Notes under the pieces: model-generated
The model's input: the letters and a program-made list of their open reading frames with translations, nothing else
What the model was told of the DNA's origin: nothing
Databases searched by the model: none
Shown: piece by piece, positions 27,278-35,857 of the stretch
Numbering within the stretch: position 1 is the first letter of the stretch
Layout of the letters: each line of letters starts with the position of its first letter
Program-made: the position numbers and the translations under genes
Assembly (NCBI GenBank): GCA_047972425.1
Contig: JBKEAR010000003.1
Span: 1 to 64,000, forward strand
Origin: JBKEAR01 sp047972425
GTDB taxonomy: Bacteria; Pseudomonadota; Alphaproteobacteria; JBKEAR01
Length of the DNA stretch: 64,000 nt
Reading direction: 5' to 3'

Positions 27278-27510
27278 TATTTTTATTTCATTAATATTCT
27301 TTTTGCTTAAATTTTAATATTCAAAAAAATATTTCTTCTGTGCTTCGCCATAACCCTAATGTTTAAAGGGGTGCAATAATCTATAAATGGAAAGAAATAT
27401 TATTATACAACAAAAAATAAGTAAAAAAAATGATATAAAAATTTTTGTGATATATGTTTAAGATATTGAGTGTTTGTGCCAACTGAGAGCAATAGTTGAA
27501 TAGACATTTC

Positions 27511-27536
27511 ATTTGTAATCATATATAATCACAAAT
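27511..27536. promoter_or_regulatory. Palindromic candidate operator upstream of the DeoR gene
   Basis: A 26-bp imperfect palindrome with perfect outer arms ATTTGT / ACAAAT and a central ATATAT, ending 27 bases before the ATG. Inside it TAATCA is repeated at 27516 and 27526. The position suits autorepression. Confidence 0.5.
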
Positions 27537-27563
27537 AGTCATGATTATTATATAGGTTTTATA

Positions 27564-28331
27564 ATGGATGAAAGAAGTCGGCATAAAAAATTATTGGAAT
27601 ATCTCGATAAATATTCATCGGCAACGGTTGAAGAACTTGTTGAATATCTGGATTGTTCGCCAGCAACGGTAAGGCGCGATATTAATAAACTCAATATAGC
27701 CCATAAATTGGTAAAAATTCGTAATGGGGCCGAGCGTATTTTAGCACCGGAAGATAGTGGCTTATTTCATTTAAAAGATTTTTTCCCGACAATATCAACA
27801 ATTCATAATTTTGAGGAAAAAAATCGCATTGCCCAAAAAGCGGTGGAAATTTGTAAAGATAAAGATAATATTTTTATTAGCGAAGGCAAAACAACCTTTT
27901 TAATGGGCAAATATTTAATTGGTCGCGATGTTCAGGTTTATTCAAACTATATGCCTTTAGTTACCTATTTAATCTCCCATGCATTTTCTCATCTGATTGT
28001 TCTTGGCGGGCAATATATCCGTAGCCAAAGCCTTTTGGTTTTACCCGACCGCAATATACCCTTTAAAGGGCGTTATTTATTTTGTACCGGGGATGGATTA
28101 ACAGAAACCGGTTTAAGTAAATCGGGGCTTTTGACATTTATGGAAGAAAAAAAACTATTAAAGCAGGTGGATAAAGTAGTTGTAATGGTCGATAGCCAAA
28201 AGATGAATGTGATGGGCGGCATATTGCTCGCTAATTTAAATGAAATTGATATCGTTATTACCGGCGCTGAGGCCGATAAAGTGATGATTGATCGGTTATT
28301 AGAAAATAATATAGAAGTTTATTTGGTATAA
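27564..28331 (+). CDS. DeoR-family sugar regulator
   Basis: A 255-residue repressor-type protein. The N terminus is a DeoR helix-turn-helix (RSRHKKLLEYLDKYSSATVEELVEYLDCSPATVRRDINKLN, about residues 4-44). The rest is the sugar-phosphate-sensing DeoRC domain with LVLGGQYIRSQSLLV-like core, CTGDGLTETGLS and VVMVDSQKMN. The effector is probably a sugar phosphate made by the nearby PTS. It lies between the divergent mannitol operon and the fructose-type EIIBC gene and could control both, since TAATCA-type repeats occur before all three. Confidence 0.88.
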   Translation: MDERSRHKKLLEYLDKYSSATVEELVEYLDCSPATVRRDINKLNIAHKLVKIRNGAERILAPEDSGLFHLKDFFPTISTIHNFEEKNRIAQKAVEICKDKDNIFISEGKTTFLMGKYLIGRDVQVYSNYMPLVTYLISHAFSHLIVLGGQYIRSQSLLVLPDRNIPFKGRYLFCTGDGLTETGLSKSGLLTFMEEKKLLKQVDKVVVMVDSQKMNVMGGILLANLNEIDIVITGAEADKVMIDRLLENNIEVYLV

Positions 28332-28439
28332 CAATCATAATATAATAATAAATTATTGGTATACTTGTATGCTTTTATATCTTGAGAAAAAATATTTTAT
28401 GGCTTATTCTAGAAGAATAGATGATTGACGCGATGTTTA

Positions 28440-28454
28440 TAATCATATAAATCT
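28440..28454. promoter_or_regulatory. TAATCA-type element upstream of the fructose-type EIIBC gene
   Basis: TAATCATATAAATCT at 28440-28454 resembles the core of the palindrome at 27516-27531 (TAATCATATATAATCA). It lies about 100 bases before the EIIBC start. Confidence 0.4.
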
Positions 28455-28555
28455 ATATATGTAAACCCCAAAGCTATATGGTGATTTTACCATATATTAT
28501 GCGGTTAAGTAATATGAATTTTATTTCATATTATTTTAAAAAAGTGGAGATAGAA

Positions 28556-30001
28556 ATGCCAGATAAAAAACTCAAGATTATTGCCGTTACGGCATGCCCA
28601 ACCGGTGTTGCCCATACTTTTATGTCGGCAGAAGCTTTACGCAAAAAAGCGATAGAGCTTGGCCATGACATTAAGGTGGAAACCCGTGGCTCTGTTGGAG
28701 CACAAAATGCATTAACCGATGAAGATATCCAAAATGCGGATTTAGTGATATTGGCTACAGATATTGCAGTGGATACAGCACCATTTGCAGGTAAGCCTAT
28801 TCATCAAACATCAACAGGAGCCGCCCTTAAACAAACCGAAAATGTTTTTGAGCAAGCGATGGATGTTTATAAAAATTTTGATGCCTCTTTAAACCCGACA
28901 CCATCTGCCGCACAGCCCGCACAATCGGGTGGTGGTCGTTTTGCAAAAAAAGAAAAAACGGGTGCTTATAAACACTTAATGAATGGTGTGAGTTTTATGT
29001 TGCCATTTGTGGTTGCGGGTGGTTTGCTGATTGCATTAGCTTTTGCATTTGATATTCGCGCTTTCGATCGCCCCGATATTATGTTCACCGTCTTTGGGCA
29101 AGATATTAAGGTGCCTAATATTTTAAATGCAATATTCCAAATAGGTGCCAATAATGCCTTTGCGATGATGGTGCCAATTTTATCAGGCTATATTGCTTAT
29201 TCAATTGCCGATCGCCCCGGTTTAGCACCGGGTGTTGTGGGTGGTATGCTTGCCGGTACAACGGGTGCAGGTTTTTTAGGTGGTATCGCCGCAGGCTTTT
29301 TGGCTGGTTTCTTTGTTAAATGGTTACGCTCTGTTGTTAAACTTCCGGCTTCATTAATGAGCCTTCTTCCAACATTAATCCTTCCGTTTTTTGGTGTATT
29401 ATTCATTGGTTTAATGATGTATTACGTTATTGGTTGGCCAGTGGCTATTATCAACTCTGCATTAACCAATTGGCTTGCAGCATTACAAGGCTCAAATGCT
29501 GTTCTCTTGGGCTTATTAATGGGTGGTATGATGGCTGTAGATATGGGTGGCCCTGTTAACAAAGCGGCTTATGTAACAGCTACCGGTTTATTGGCCGATA
29601 ATATTGGTGGCCCAATGGCTGCTGTTATGGCTGCGGGTATGACACCGCCAATCGCTATGTTCTTAGTTACACAATTTTACAAAAAAGAATTTACTGTAGA
29701 AGAGCAAGAATCTGGTAAAGCAGCAGGTGTATTGGGTTTGGCTTTTATTACAGAAGGTGCTATTCCATTTGCGGCGCGCGATCCGTTTCGTGTATTATTA
29801 TCATGTATTATTGGCTCAGCTGTAACAGGTGGTATTGTAATGTTCTTTAATATTACATCGGCAGCACCCCATGGCGGTATTTTTGCCTTTTTAGGTATTA
29901 GTAATATTCCGCTATATGCTTTGGCAATTATTATTGGCTCGGTTTTATCGGCTGTAATTTATATTGCCTTGCTTATGAATAAAAAAGAAAAAGCAGCTTA
30001 A
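28556..30001 (+). CDS. fruA: PTS fructose-type EIIBC
   Basis: Imports and phosphorylates fructose or a related sugar. In 482 residues it has one EIIB domain (1-100; phospho-cysteine Cys14 in VTACPTGVAHTFM), a linker rich in Pro/Ala, and EIIC (about 135-482) with GGRFAKKEKTGAYKHLMNGVSFMLPFVVAGG, DMGGPVNKAA and ITEGAIPFAARDP, all typical of the FruA family. ATG 28556 has GGAG upstream. The gene ends in a terminator, with no 1-phosphofructokinase beside it, so the product may be handled by an enzyme elsewhere or the substrate is not fructose. Phosphate probably comes from the EIIA-HPr-EI fusion. Confidence 0.9.
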   Translation: MPDKKLKIIAVTACPTGVAHTFMSAEALRKKAIELGHDIKVETRGSVGAQNALTDEDIQNADLVILATDIAVDTAPFAGKPIHQTSTGAALKQTENVFEQAMDVYKNFDASLNPTPSAAQPAQSGGGRFAKKEKTGAYKHLMNGVSFMLPFVVAGGLLIALAFAFDIRAFDRPDIMFTVFGQDIKVPNILNAIFQIGANNAFAMMVPILSGYIAYSIADRPGLAPGVVGGMLAGTTGAGFLGGIAAGFLAGFFVKWLRSVVKLPASLMSLLPTLILPFFGVLFIGLMMYYVIGWPVAIINSALTNWLAALQGSNAVLLGLLMGGMMAVDMGGPVNKAAYVTATGLLADNIGGPMAAVMAAGMTPPIAMFLVTQFYKKEFTVEEQESGKAAGVLGLAFITEGAIPFAARDPFRVLLSCIIGSAVTGGIVMFFNITSAAPHGGIFAFLGISNIPLYALAIIIGSVLSAVIYIALLMNKKEKAA

Positions 30002-30023
30002 TAAAAAAGTTAAAATATTATAG

Positions 30024-30057
30024 AAAAGCAAGCTCAATTACTGGGCTTGCTTTTTTA
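30024..30057. terminator. Bidirectional terminator between fruA and the ROK gene
   Basis: The stem AAAAGCAAGC / GCTTGCTTTT (30024-30033 and 30045-30054) is followed by TTTTTT on the plus strand, and its A-rich left arm gives T on the minus strand. It serves the convergent pair. Confidence 0.88.
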
Positions 30058-30066
30058 TTGGCCAAA

Positions 30067-31281
30067 TTATCTGCGGGTTTTAAATTCATATTCCACCCAA
30101 AGATAGAATGTTCCTTTAATATAATCATTGCGATTTAGATTGGTAATTTGAACCTTTGTATCGGTATGAATACCAAAGGGGGATATTATGGCGTTTTCAA
30201 TTGGATTTAACAGATATTCTCCGGCTTGGGTTAAGCTGCCCGTTAAAATAATTGCCTCAGGTGCAATAAAGTAGATCATGTTACGGATGCTATAAGATAT
30301 ATGAATTGCTGCATCTTCTATCACACGCAAAGCAACGGGGTCATGCTTATATATTGCTGCATAAAAGTCATCGGGCTCTATTGCATTAATATCAAAATCT
30401 TTAAAATAATCGGAGATATATCCTTTTTTGAGGCGTGATTTTAACAAATTTAAAAGGGCGGGTTCGCTGGCTAAAGTTTCTAAACAACCATAATTACCGC
30501 ATTGGCATTTTATGCCATATTCTGTAACAGGTGTATGCCCCACTTGCCCCGAAAATATTGATGTACCATGATAGATATAATTATTGATAATAATGCCGGC
30601 ACCCACGCCATAATCTAAATTGATAACAAAAAAATCTTTATATTGGCTTGCCGAACCCACCCATTTTTCGGACAAGGCGAAAATATTACAGTCATTCTCT
30701 ACATATACCGGTACATGATAACGGCTTGCAAGCTGATAACGAATGCTAAAGGGGGTCCATTTGGCTTTGTGCGGCATAAATACGCTCTCACCTTTTTCAA
30801 TGTCAATCACCCCATGACAGCCAACATTAATGGCAACCAATTTTTCTTCATCCTGATCCTGCATTACAATGTTAATGGCATTTTTAATGTGTTTTAATAA
30901 AGTTTCATGGGAAGAGATGAAATTAAACTTTTTATCATATTTGTTAATTATCTCACCGGCAGAATTAAATAGTGCAATCTCTACGGAATGGGGAGATATA
31001 AGGCAACCGATAATCAGCGATTTATCCGGATTAATCATATAAAAACCCGAGCTTCGACCCCAACTGGGTTCATTAGATGTTTGGCAAATAAGCAAACCAT
31101 TTTTTTCAAGATCGTTAATAATATGCGATACCGAAGGAATGCTTATTCCTAATAAATCAGCAAAGGTTTTTTTTGTGGCTTTCCCATGGGCATAAATATA
31201 GCGAATAATTGTATTTTCATAATAATCTCGGTTAGAGATACGCTTGGCTATATCAAATTCTCTTAATATGGTTTTTTCCAT
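30067..31281 (-). CDS. ROK-family transcriptional regulator (NagC/XylR type)
   Basis: A 404-residue regulator. Residues 20-75 form a winged helix (NTIIRYIYAHGKATKKTFADLLGISIPSVSHIINDLEKNGLL), and the rest is a ROK sugar-kinase-like domain with the zinc motif region GHTPVTEYGIKCQCGNYGCLETLAS (C-x-C-G-x2-G-C-x-E). Such proteins are usually sugar-responsive repressors. It is divergent from the DUF5107-TPR gene, with 131 bases between, so that gene and perhaps araFGH are its targets. The full catalytic sugar-kinase ATP motif is not clear, consistent with a regulator. Confidence 0.9.
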   Translation of the reverse strand: MEKTILREFDIAKRISNRDYYENTIIRYIYAHGKATKKTFADLLGISIPSVSHIINDLEKNGLLICQTSNEPSWGRSSGFYMINPDKSLIIGCLISPHSVEIALFNSAGEIINKYDKKFNFISSHETLLKHIKNAINIVMQDQDEEKLVAINVGCHGVIDIEKGESVFMPHKAKWTPFSIRYQLASRYHVPVYVENDCNIFALSEKWVGSASQYKDFFVINLDYGVGAGIIINNYIYHGTSIFSGQVGHTPVTEYGIKCQCGNYGCLETLASEPALLNLLKSRLKKGYISDYFKDFDINAIEPDDFYAAIYKHDPVALRVIEDAAIHISYSIRNMIYFIAPEAIILTGSLTQAGEYLLNPIENAIISPFGIHTDTKVQITNLNRNDYIKGTFYLWVEYEFKTRR

Positions 31282-31303
31282 TATATCACCTTAATAATTT
31301 GCA

Positions 31304-31324
31304 TACTAAAATGCATCTTACTAA
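31304..31324. promoter_or_regulatory. Paired TACTAA elements, candidate ROK operator
   Basis: TACTAA (TTAGTA on the other strand) occurs at 31304-31309 and 31319-31324, 15 bases apart, in the ROK/DUF5107 divergent region. A similar TTAGTA...TTAGTG pair lies upstream of araF at 35661-35680. Confidence 0.38.
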
Positions 31325-31412
31325 AATTAATTAAATAAAAATAGGAAAAAAAAATATACTTCATTTTCTAAAAAAAACAGTATGAAAGAAAATTTCTTGT
31401 TGGGAGGGCACT

Positions 31413-34400
31413 ATGCTTGAGGAAAAATTATTTGTAAATATTTGGGCAGAAAAAGTTATATTGCCCACTTATGAAATTGGCGAGGCCGACAGTTTACCGC
31501 ATTTTTTAGAAAAGCGAATTTATCAAGGTGCATCGGGCGCAGTGTATCCGTATCGGGTGGTGGAGCATATTAAAGATGATATTACCGATAAAGAATATGA
31601 AGCGATTTATTTAGAAAATCCTTATGTAAAAATTATGGTGTTACCGGAGCTTGGGGGCAGGGTGCATATGGCATGGGATAAAATAGCCAAACGCCATTTT
31701 GTTTATTATAATCACGTGGTAAAGCCTGCATTGGTGGGGCTTACGGGGCCTTGGATTTCTGGCGGTATTGAGTTTAATTGGCCACAGCATCATCGCCCAA
31801 GTACCTATTTGCCCGTTAAATGGAATATCGTAACCAATTGCAATGGCAGTAAAACTTTATGGGTTGGCGAAATTGAGCGCATGTATGGCCTTACAGGTAT
31901 GGCAGGCTTTACATTATACCCCGATGCCGCATTATTAGAAATTAAAGGGCGGATTTATAACGGAACCAATACCCCCCGAACATTTTTATGGTGGGCTAAT
32001 CCGGCGGTTAAAGCGGGTGATGGGCATCAATCGATATTTCCGCCCGATGTAACAGCTGTTTTTGACCACGGTAAGCGCGATGTAAGTAGTTTTCCGATTG
32101 CAACAGGAGAATATTATAAGGTGGATTACTCGGCTGGGGTGGATATTTCACGTTATAAAAATATTCCGGTACCGACATCTTATATGGCATGGAAGTCCGA
32201 ATATAATTTTGTGGGGGCTTATGATCATGCGGATCAAGGGGGGCTTTTACATATAGCCGATTATCAGATTGCACCGGGTAAAAAACAATGGACATGGGGC
32301 AATGGAGAGTTTGGTAAAGCTTGGGATTGTAACTTAACCGATAATGACGGCCCTTATATTGAATTGATGACCGGTGTATTTACGGACAACCAGCCCGATT
32401 TTGCTTGGATTGACCCTTATGAGGAAAAAAGCTTTACGCAAATTTTTATGCCCTATAGCCAATTGGGCGAGGTAAGTAATGCCAATAGAGATATTGTTTT
32501 GCGTTGTGATATCCAAGATAATCAGCTTAAGGTTCAAATATATGCCACAAAAGAAGTTACAGACTGGACAATCCAACTTGTAACAGATAAAAAAATGATT
32601 GAAGAAAAACAATTTTCGGCTTCGCCCAGTGATATATGGGCTGATAATTTTACACTTAAAGGGGATGTTTTACCACAAGACGTAAAAGTTATTATCAAAG
32701 ATTCTTCCAACCATACAAGCTTGCAATGGGCGCCGCATTTAGATGCCGAAACCCCATTACCCGATATTGCTAAAGCGCCCTTACCACCGCAACAAGTTGA
32801 ACATACCGAAGAGCTATGGTTAATTGGCATGCATATTTATCAGTATCATCATGGTACAGCCAATGCCATGGATTATTGGCAAGAGGCTATTCGCAGAGAT
32901 GTACTCGATTATCGGTGTAATTTAGCTATTGCCCGCCATTATATGATGCAAGATAAATATAAAAAAGCGCTTAAACATTTAAAAAATGCTAAAACGCGTG
33001 CCACCATGCTCAATGGTCACCCTTATGATGGTGAGGTTTTCTTTTTATTGGGATTAGTTTTTGAGGAACTAAACGAATATAAAAAAGCATATGATAGCTA
33101 TTATAAAGCGGTATGGAATAGTGCATGGGCCGATAAAGCTTATTTTGCATTGGCTTATTTAGAAGTGCAAAATGGTAATTATATAAAGGCACAAGAGTTT
33201 ATTGTTCAATCCATTGAGCGTAATGGGCTTAATGAGAAAGCTAATCATTTATATATTGTAATTTTACGATTATGTGGGCAAACAGAAAAAGCCATAGTTA
33301 AGGCTAAACAACATATGCATGTGCATCCATTTGCAATGGGAGCGATTTACGAGCTTTATTTGCTTACGGAGAATAATTATTATTTACAAAAACTTTATGA
33401 AATGATTAATCAAGATGCCCATTATTATATCGAACTTTCACTCGATTATCTCCGTATAAAAGATTATCAACATGCGTATAAGATTGTGAAAATCTGTGGT
33501 GATAAACAAGATCCGTTATTATATTATTATCGTTCTTATTATCTTCATCAGCTTAATGATACGGTTCAATCGAATATTGCACTCGAAAAAGGAAATTATA
33601 TCGTAACCCCTCAATATTTCCCTAATCGCAATAAAGATATCTGTGTTTTGAAATATATCATGCAAAAGGGTTCAACCCAAGCAGCATTATTGCTGGGCGA
33701 TTATTACTATGCCAAAAAACGCTATAAAAAGGCGATAAAATTATGGCAATGGGTAATTAAAAATCAAAGCAATAATGCCGTTGCTTATCGCAATTTAGCT
33801 ATCGCGACATATAACAAACAAAAAGATACAAAAATAGCGATTGAGTATATGGAGAATGCTGTTCGGTTAGATGCAAATAATAGCCGATTATTATTAGAGT
33901 TGGATCAATTATATCAGGTAACAAAAAAATCCCCCCAAGAACGGCTTAAATTTTTTGAGGAACATATAGAAAATATTCAAAAACGCGATGATTTATATAT
34001 TGAATATATTAAGTTATTAAATCTCTCTGGACAATATGCACAAGCATTGGATTGTTTAGAGAAACATCAGTTTCACCCCTGGGAGGGTGGAGAGGGGCGT
34101 GTGAGCGCCCAATGGATAATATCCCATATTATGTTGTCCCAAAAAGCATATATGGAAAAAGATTATCAAAAAGCAACCAATCACCTAAAAAACGCCCGTG
34201 ATTACCCTAAGAATTTGGGCGAAGGCAAGCTGGTTGGTACAACCGATAATGAGATATTATATTTATTGGGTGCCACCGCCTTAAAATTTGGCGATAAAGA
34301 AAAGGCAAAGGATTATTTTGAGCAAGCCACAAAGGCAGATGTCGGGCTGAGTATAAGCCAATATTATAATGACCAACCGGCGGATTATATTTTGTTTCAG

Positions 34401-34724
34401 GGGTTGAGTTATTTGCAAAATGGTGATGAGACCATAGCACAGCAATATTTTGATAAGCTGTTTAACTTTGCGCAAGAGAATATGTATCAAAAAGCCCAAT
34501 ATGATTTTTTTGCGGTATCATTACCCAATTTATTTGTATTCGATCAAAATATACAAGGTTTTCATAATAATTACTGTAATATGATTTTAGGCTTGAGTTA
34601 TATTGGTAAAAAAGATAAAACAAATGCCATGAAATATTTGCAAAAGGCTTTATTAAGTAATCCGGATAATAGTCGTATCCATTTAATTGTAAAGCTACTC
34701 AATAACGGGGTTTTAGGAGTATAG
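31413..34724 (+). CDS. DUF5107 domain protein with long TPR array
   Basis: A 1103-residue protein without signal peptide or membrane helix, thus probably cytoplasmic. Residues 1-330 match the DUF5107 family, with PYRVVEHIKDDITDKEYEAIYLENPYVKIMVLPELGGRVHMAWDK; this region resembles sugar mutarotase/glycoside-binding beta-sandwich folds and the LPELGGRV stretch is hallmark-like. Residues about 470-1100 are TPR helices, e.g. ALKHLKNAK, FFLLGLVFEELNEYKKAYDSYYKAVW and the final NAMKYLQKALLSNPDNSRIHL. The family has no certain function known to me; a sugar-processing enzyme or lectin is likely. GGGAGG precedes the ATG. It is coupled to an aldose epimerase gene six bases downstream. Confidence 0.83.
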   Translation: MLEEKLFVNIWAEKVILPTYEIGEADSLPHFLEKRIYQGASGAVYPYRVVEHIKDDITDKEYEAIYLENPYVKIMVLPELGGRVHMAWDKIAKRHFVYYNHVVKPALVGLTGPWISGGIEFNWPQHHRPSTYLPVKWNIVTNCNGSKTLWVGEIERMYGLTGMAGFTLYPDAALLEIKGRIYNGTNTPRTFLWWANPAVKAGDGHQSIFPPDVTAVFDHGKRDVSSFPIATGEYYKVDYSAGVDISRYKNIPVPTSYMAWKSEYNFVGAYDHADQGGLLHIADYQIAPGKKQWTWGNGEFGKAWDCNLTDNDGPYIELMTGVFTDNQPDFAWIDPYEEKSFTQIFMPYSQLGEVSNANRDIVLRCDIQDNQLKVQIYATKEVTDWTIQLVTDKKMIEEKQFSASPSDIWADNFTLKGDVLPQDVKVIIKDSSNHTSLQWAPHLDAETPLPDIAKAPLPPQQVEHTEELWLIGMHIYQYHHGTANAMDYWQEAIRRDVLDYRCNLAIARHYMMQDKYKKALKHLKNAKTRATMLNGHPYDGEVFFLLGLVFEELNEYKKAYDSYYKAVWNSAWADKAYFALAYLEVQNGNYIKAQEFIVQSIERNGLNEKANHLYIVILRLCGQTEKAIVKAKQHMHVHPFAMGAIYELYLLTENNYYLQKLYEMINQDAHYYIELSLDYLRIKDYQHAYKIVKICGDKQDPLLYYYRSYYLHQLNDTVQSNIALEKGNYIVTPQYFPNRNKDICVLKYIMQKGSTQAALLLGDYYYAKKRYKKAIKLWQWVIKNQSNNAVAYRNLAIATYNKQKDTKIAIEYMENAVRLDANNSRLLLELDQLYQVTKKSPQERLKFFEEHIENIQKRDDLYIEYIKLLNLSGQYAQALDCLEKHQFHPWEGGEGRVSAQWIISHIMLSQKAYMEKDYQKATNHLKNARDYPKNLGEGKLVGTTDNEILYLLGATALKFGDKEKAKDYFEQATKADVGLSISQYYNDQPADYILFQGLSYLQNGDETIAQQYFDKLFNFAQENMYQKAQYDFFAVSLPNLFVFDQNIQGFHNNYCNMILGLSYIGKKDKTNAMKYLQKALLSNPDNSRIHLIVKLLNNGVLGV

Positions 34725-34730
34725 TTTTAC

Positions 34731-35636
34731 TTGTCCGATTATGAAGTAATTACTTTAACAGATGGCCATGTTACTGTTCGGCTTACACCGCAGGCGGGTG
34801 CAATAATCGATGCCTATTATCATAAAATTCCTTTTATGCGCCCGCAGCCGGAAAAAAATAAAAAAAACTTCGATGTTTTAAATATGGCTGGGTTTGCCCT
34901 TATTCCTTTTGGTAACCGTTTAAAAGGTAATAAATTTGTATTTAATGGTAATAGATATCAATTTAAAGCCAACACTGTTACGGATCCATATTATCTTCAT
35001 GGCGATGCTTGGTTAGCCGATTGGGCTGTTACAGGAAAATATCAAAATGAAGTTTCATTACAATATTCATGTGAAGAAAATCAAACAACACCTTACCGAT
35101 ATTTGACAAAACAAAAAATTTTACTCCAAAATAATAAGCTCATCATTCATTTAAGCGTAACCAATAAAGCAGCCGACCCTATGCCTTTTGGCTTGGGCTA
35201 TCACCCATATTTTCCCCGAACCACCGAAACAAAGTTACGAGCGAAATCCCAATATATGTATAATGAAAAAAAAGATTTTCTGTCGGGCGAAATTATGGCG
35301 AAGACAAAAGCACTTGATTTTTACGATGCACAACCACTACCAAAGCGGTGGGTTAATAATAGCTTTGCCGGTTGGAATGGTGCGGCACAAATTATTTGGC
35401 CAGAGAATGGCCTACAACTTGATATGACGGCTTATCCAAGTTTTAAATATTACCATTTGTTTGTTCCAAATAAACAATTTGATACCAATTATAACGATGA
35501 TTATTTCTGTTTTGAACCTTCAACACATGCAGCCAATGCGCATCATCGGCTAAATTTTGCAGGGCTTAAAATATTAGAACATGGTGAAACATTAGCAGGT
35601 ATAATGATTTTTAAACCAAAATTGATTTTAAATTAA
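34731..35636 (+). CDS. Aldose 1-epimerase family protein
   Basis: A 301-residue mutarotase-fold protein that would interconvert alpha and beta anomers of a sugar, possibly the one imported by AraFGH. Visible motifs are the FALIPFGNRLKGNKF arginine site, HGDAWLADW with the conserved His, GLGYHPYF with the second His, and the catalytic Glu in FCFEPSTHAANAHH. The start is TTG 34731, ten to eleven bases after AGGAG, since no ATG is near and the first residues SDYEVITLTDGHV align with the family. It begins six bases after the DUF5107-TPR stop, so translation is coupled. Confidence 0.85.
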   Translation: MSDYEVITLTDGHVTVRLTPQAGAIIDAYYHKIPFMRPQPEKNKKNFDVLNMAGFALIPFGNRLKGNKFVFNGNRYQFKANTVTDPYYLHGDAWLADWAVTGKYQNEVSLQYSCEENQTTPYRYLTKQKILLQNNKLIIHLSVTNKAADPMPFGLGYHPYFPRTTETKLRAKSQYMYNEKKDFLSGEIMAKTKALDFYDAQPLPKRWVNNSFAGWNGAAQIIWPENGLQLDMTAYPSFKYYHLFVPNKQFDTNYNDDYFCFEPSTHAANAHHRLNFAGLKILEHGETLAGIMIFKPKLILN

Positions 35637-35660
35637 TGAACAATATATATATATTAATAC

Positions 35661-35680
35661 TTAGTAAAAAAAAATTAGTG
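35661..35680. promoter_or_regulatory. Paired TTAGTR elements upstream of araF
   Basis: TTAGTA (35661-35666) and TTAGTG (35675-35680) lie 14 bases apart in the 221-base gap before araF and resemble the pair in the ROK divergent region (31304-31324, other strand). A common ROK-controlled regulon is suggested. Confidence 0.35.
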
Positions 35681-35857
35681 AATAATCGAAAATTTCTTTT
35701 CCATATACAAAGCAAATCACTATCATAATCTGAGGCAGTATCTTAATAAAAATAAATATCTGTAAAGATAATAATATTGCGCATAAAAAATATAAAAATG
35801 CAATTTAAACAATAAGATATTGGTTAGATAATTTTTGAGCTCAATAGGGAGATTCAT

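Larger units (their letters stand above)
27067..27563. other. Gene-free divergent control region of the mannitol operon and the DeoR gene
   Basis: About 500 AT-rich bases without a convincing coding frame, holding the promoters of both divergent units. It contains the repeat array at 27241-27277 and the palindrome at 27511-27536 described separately. No tRNA or terminator was seen. Confidence 0.7.
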
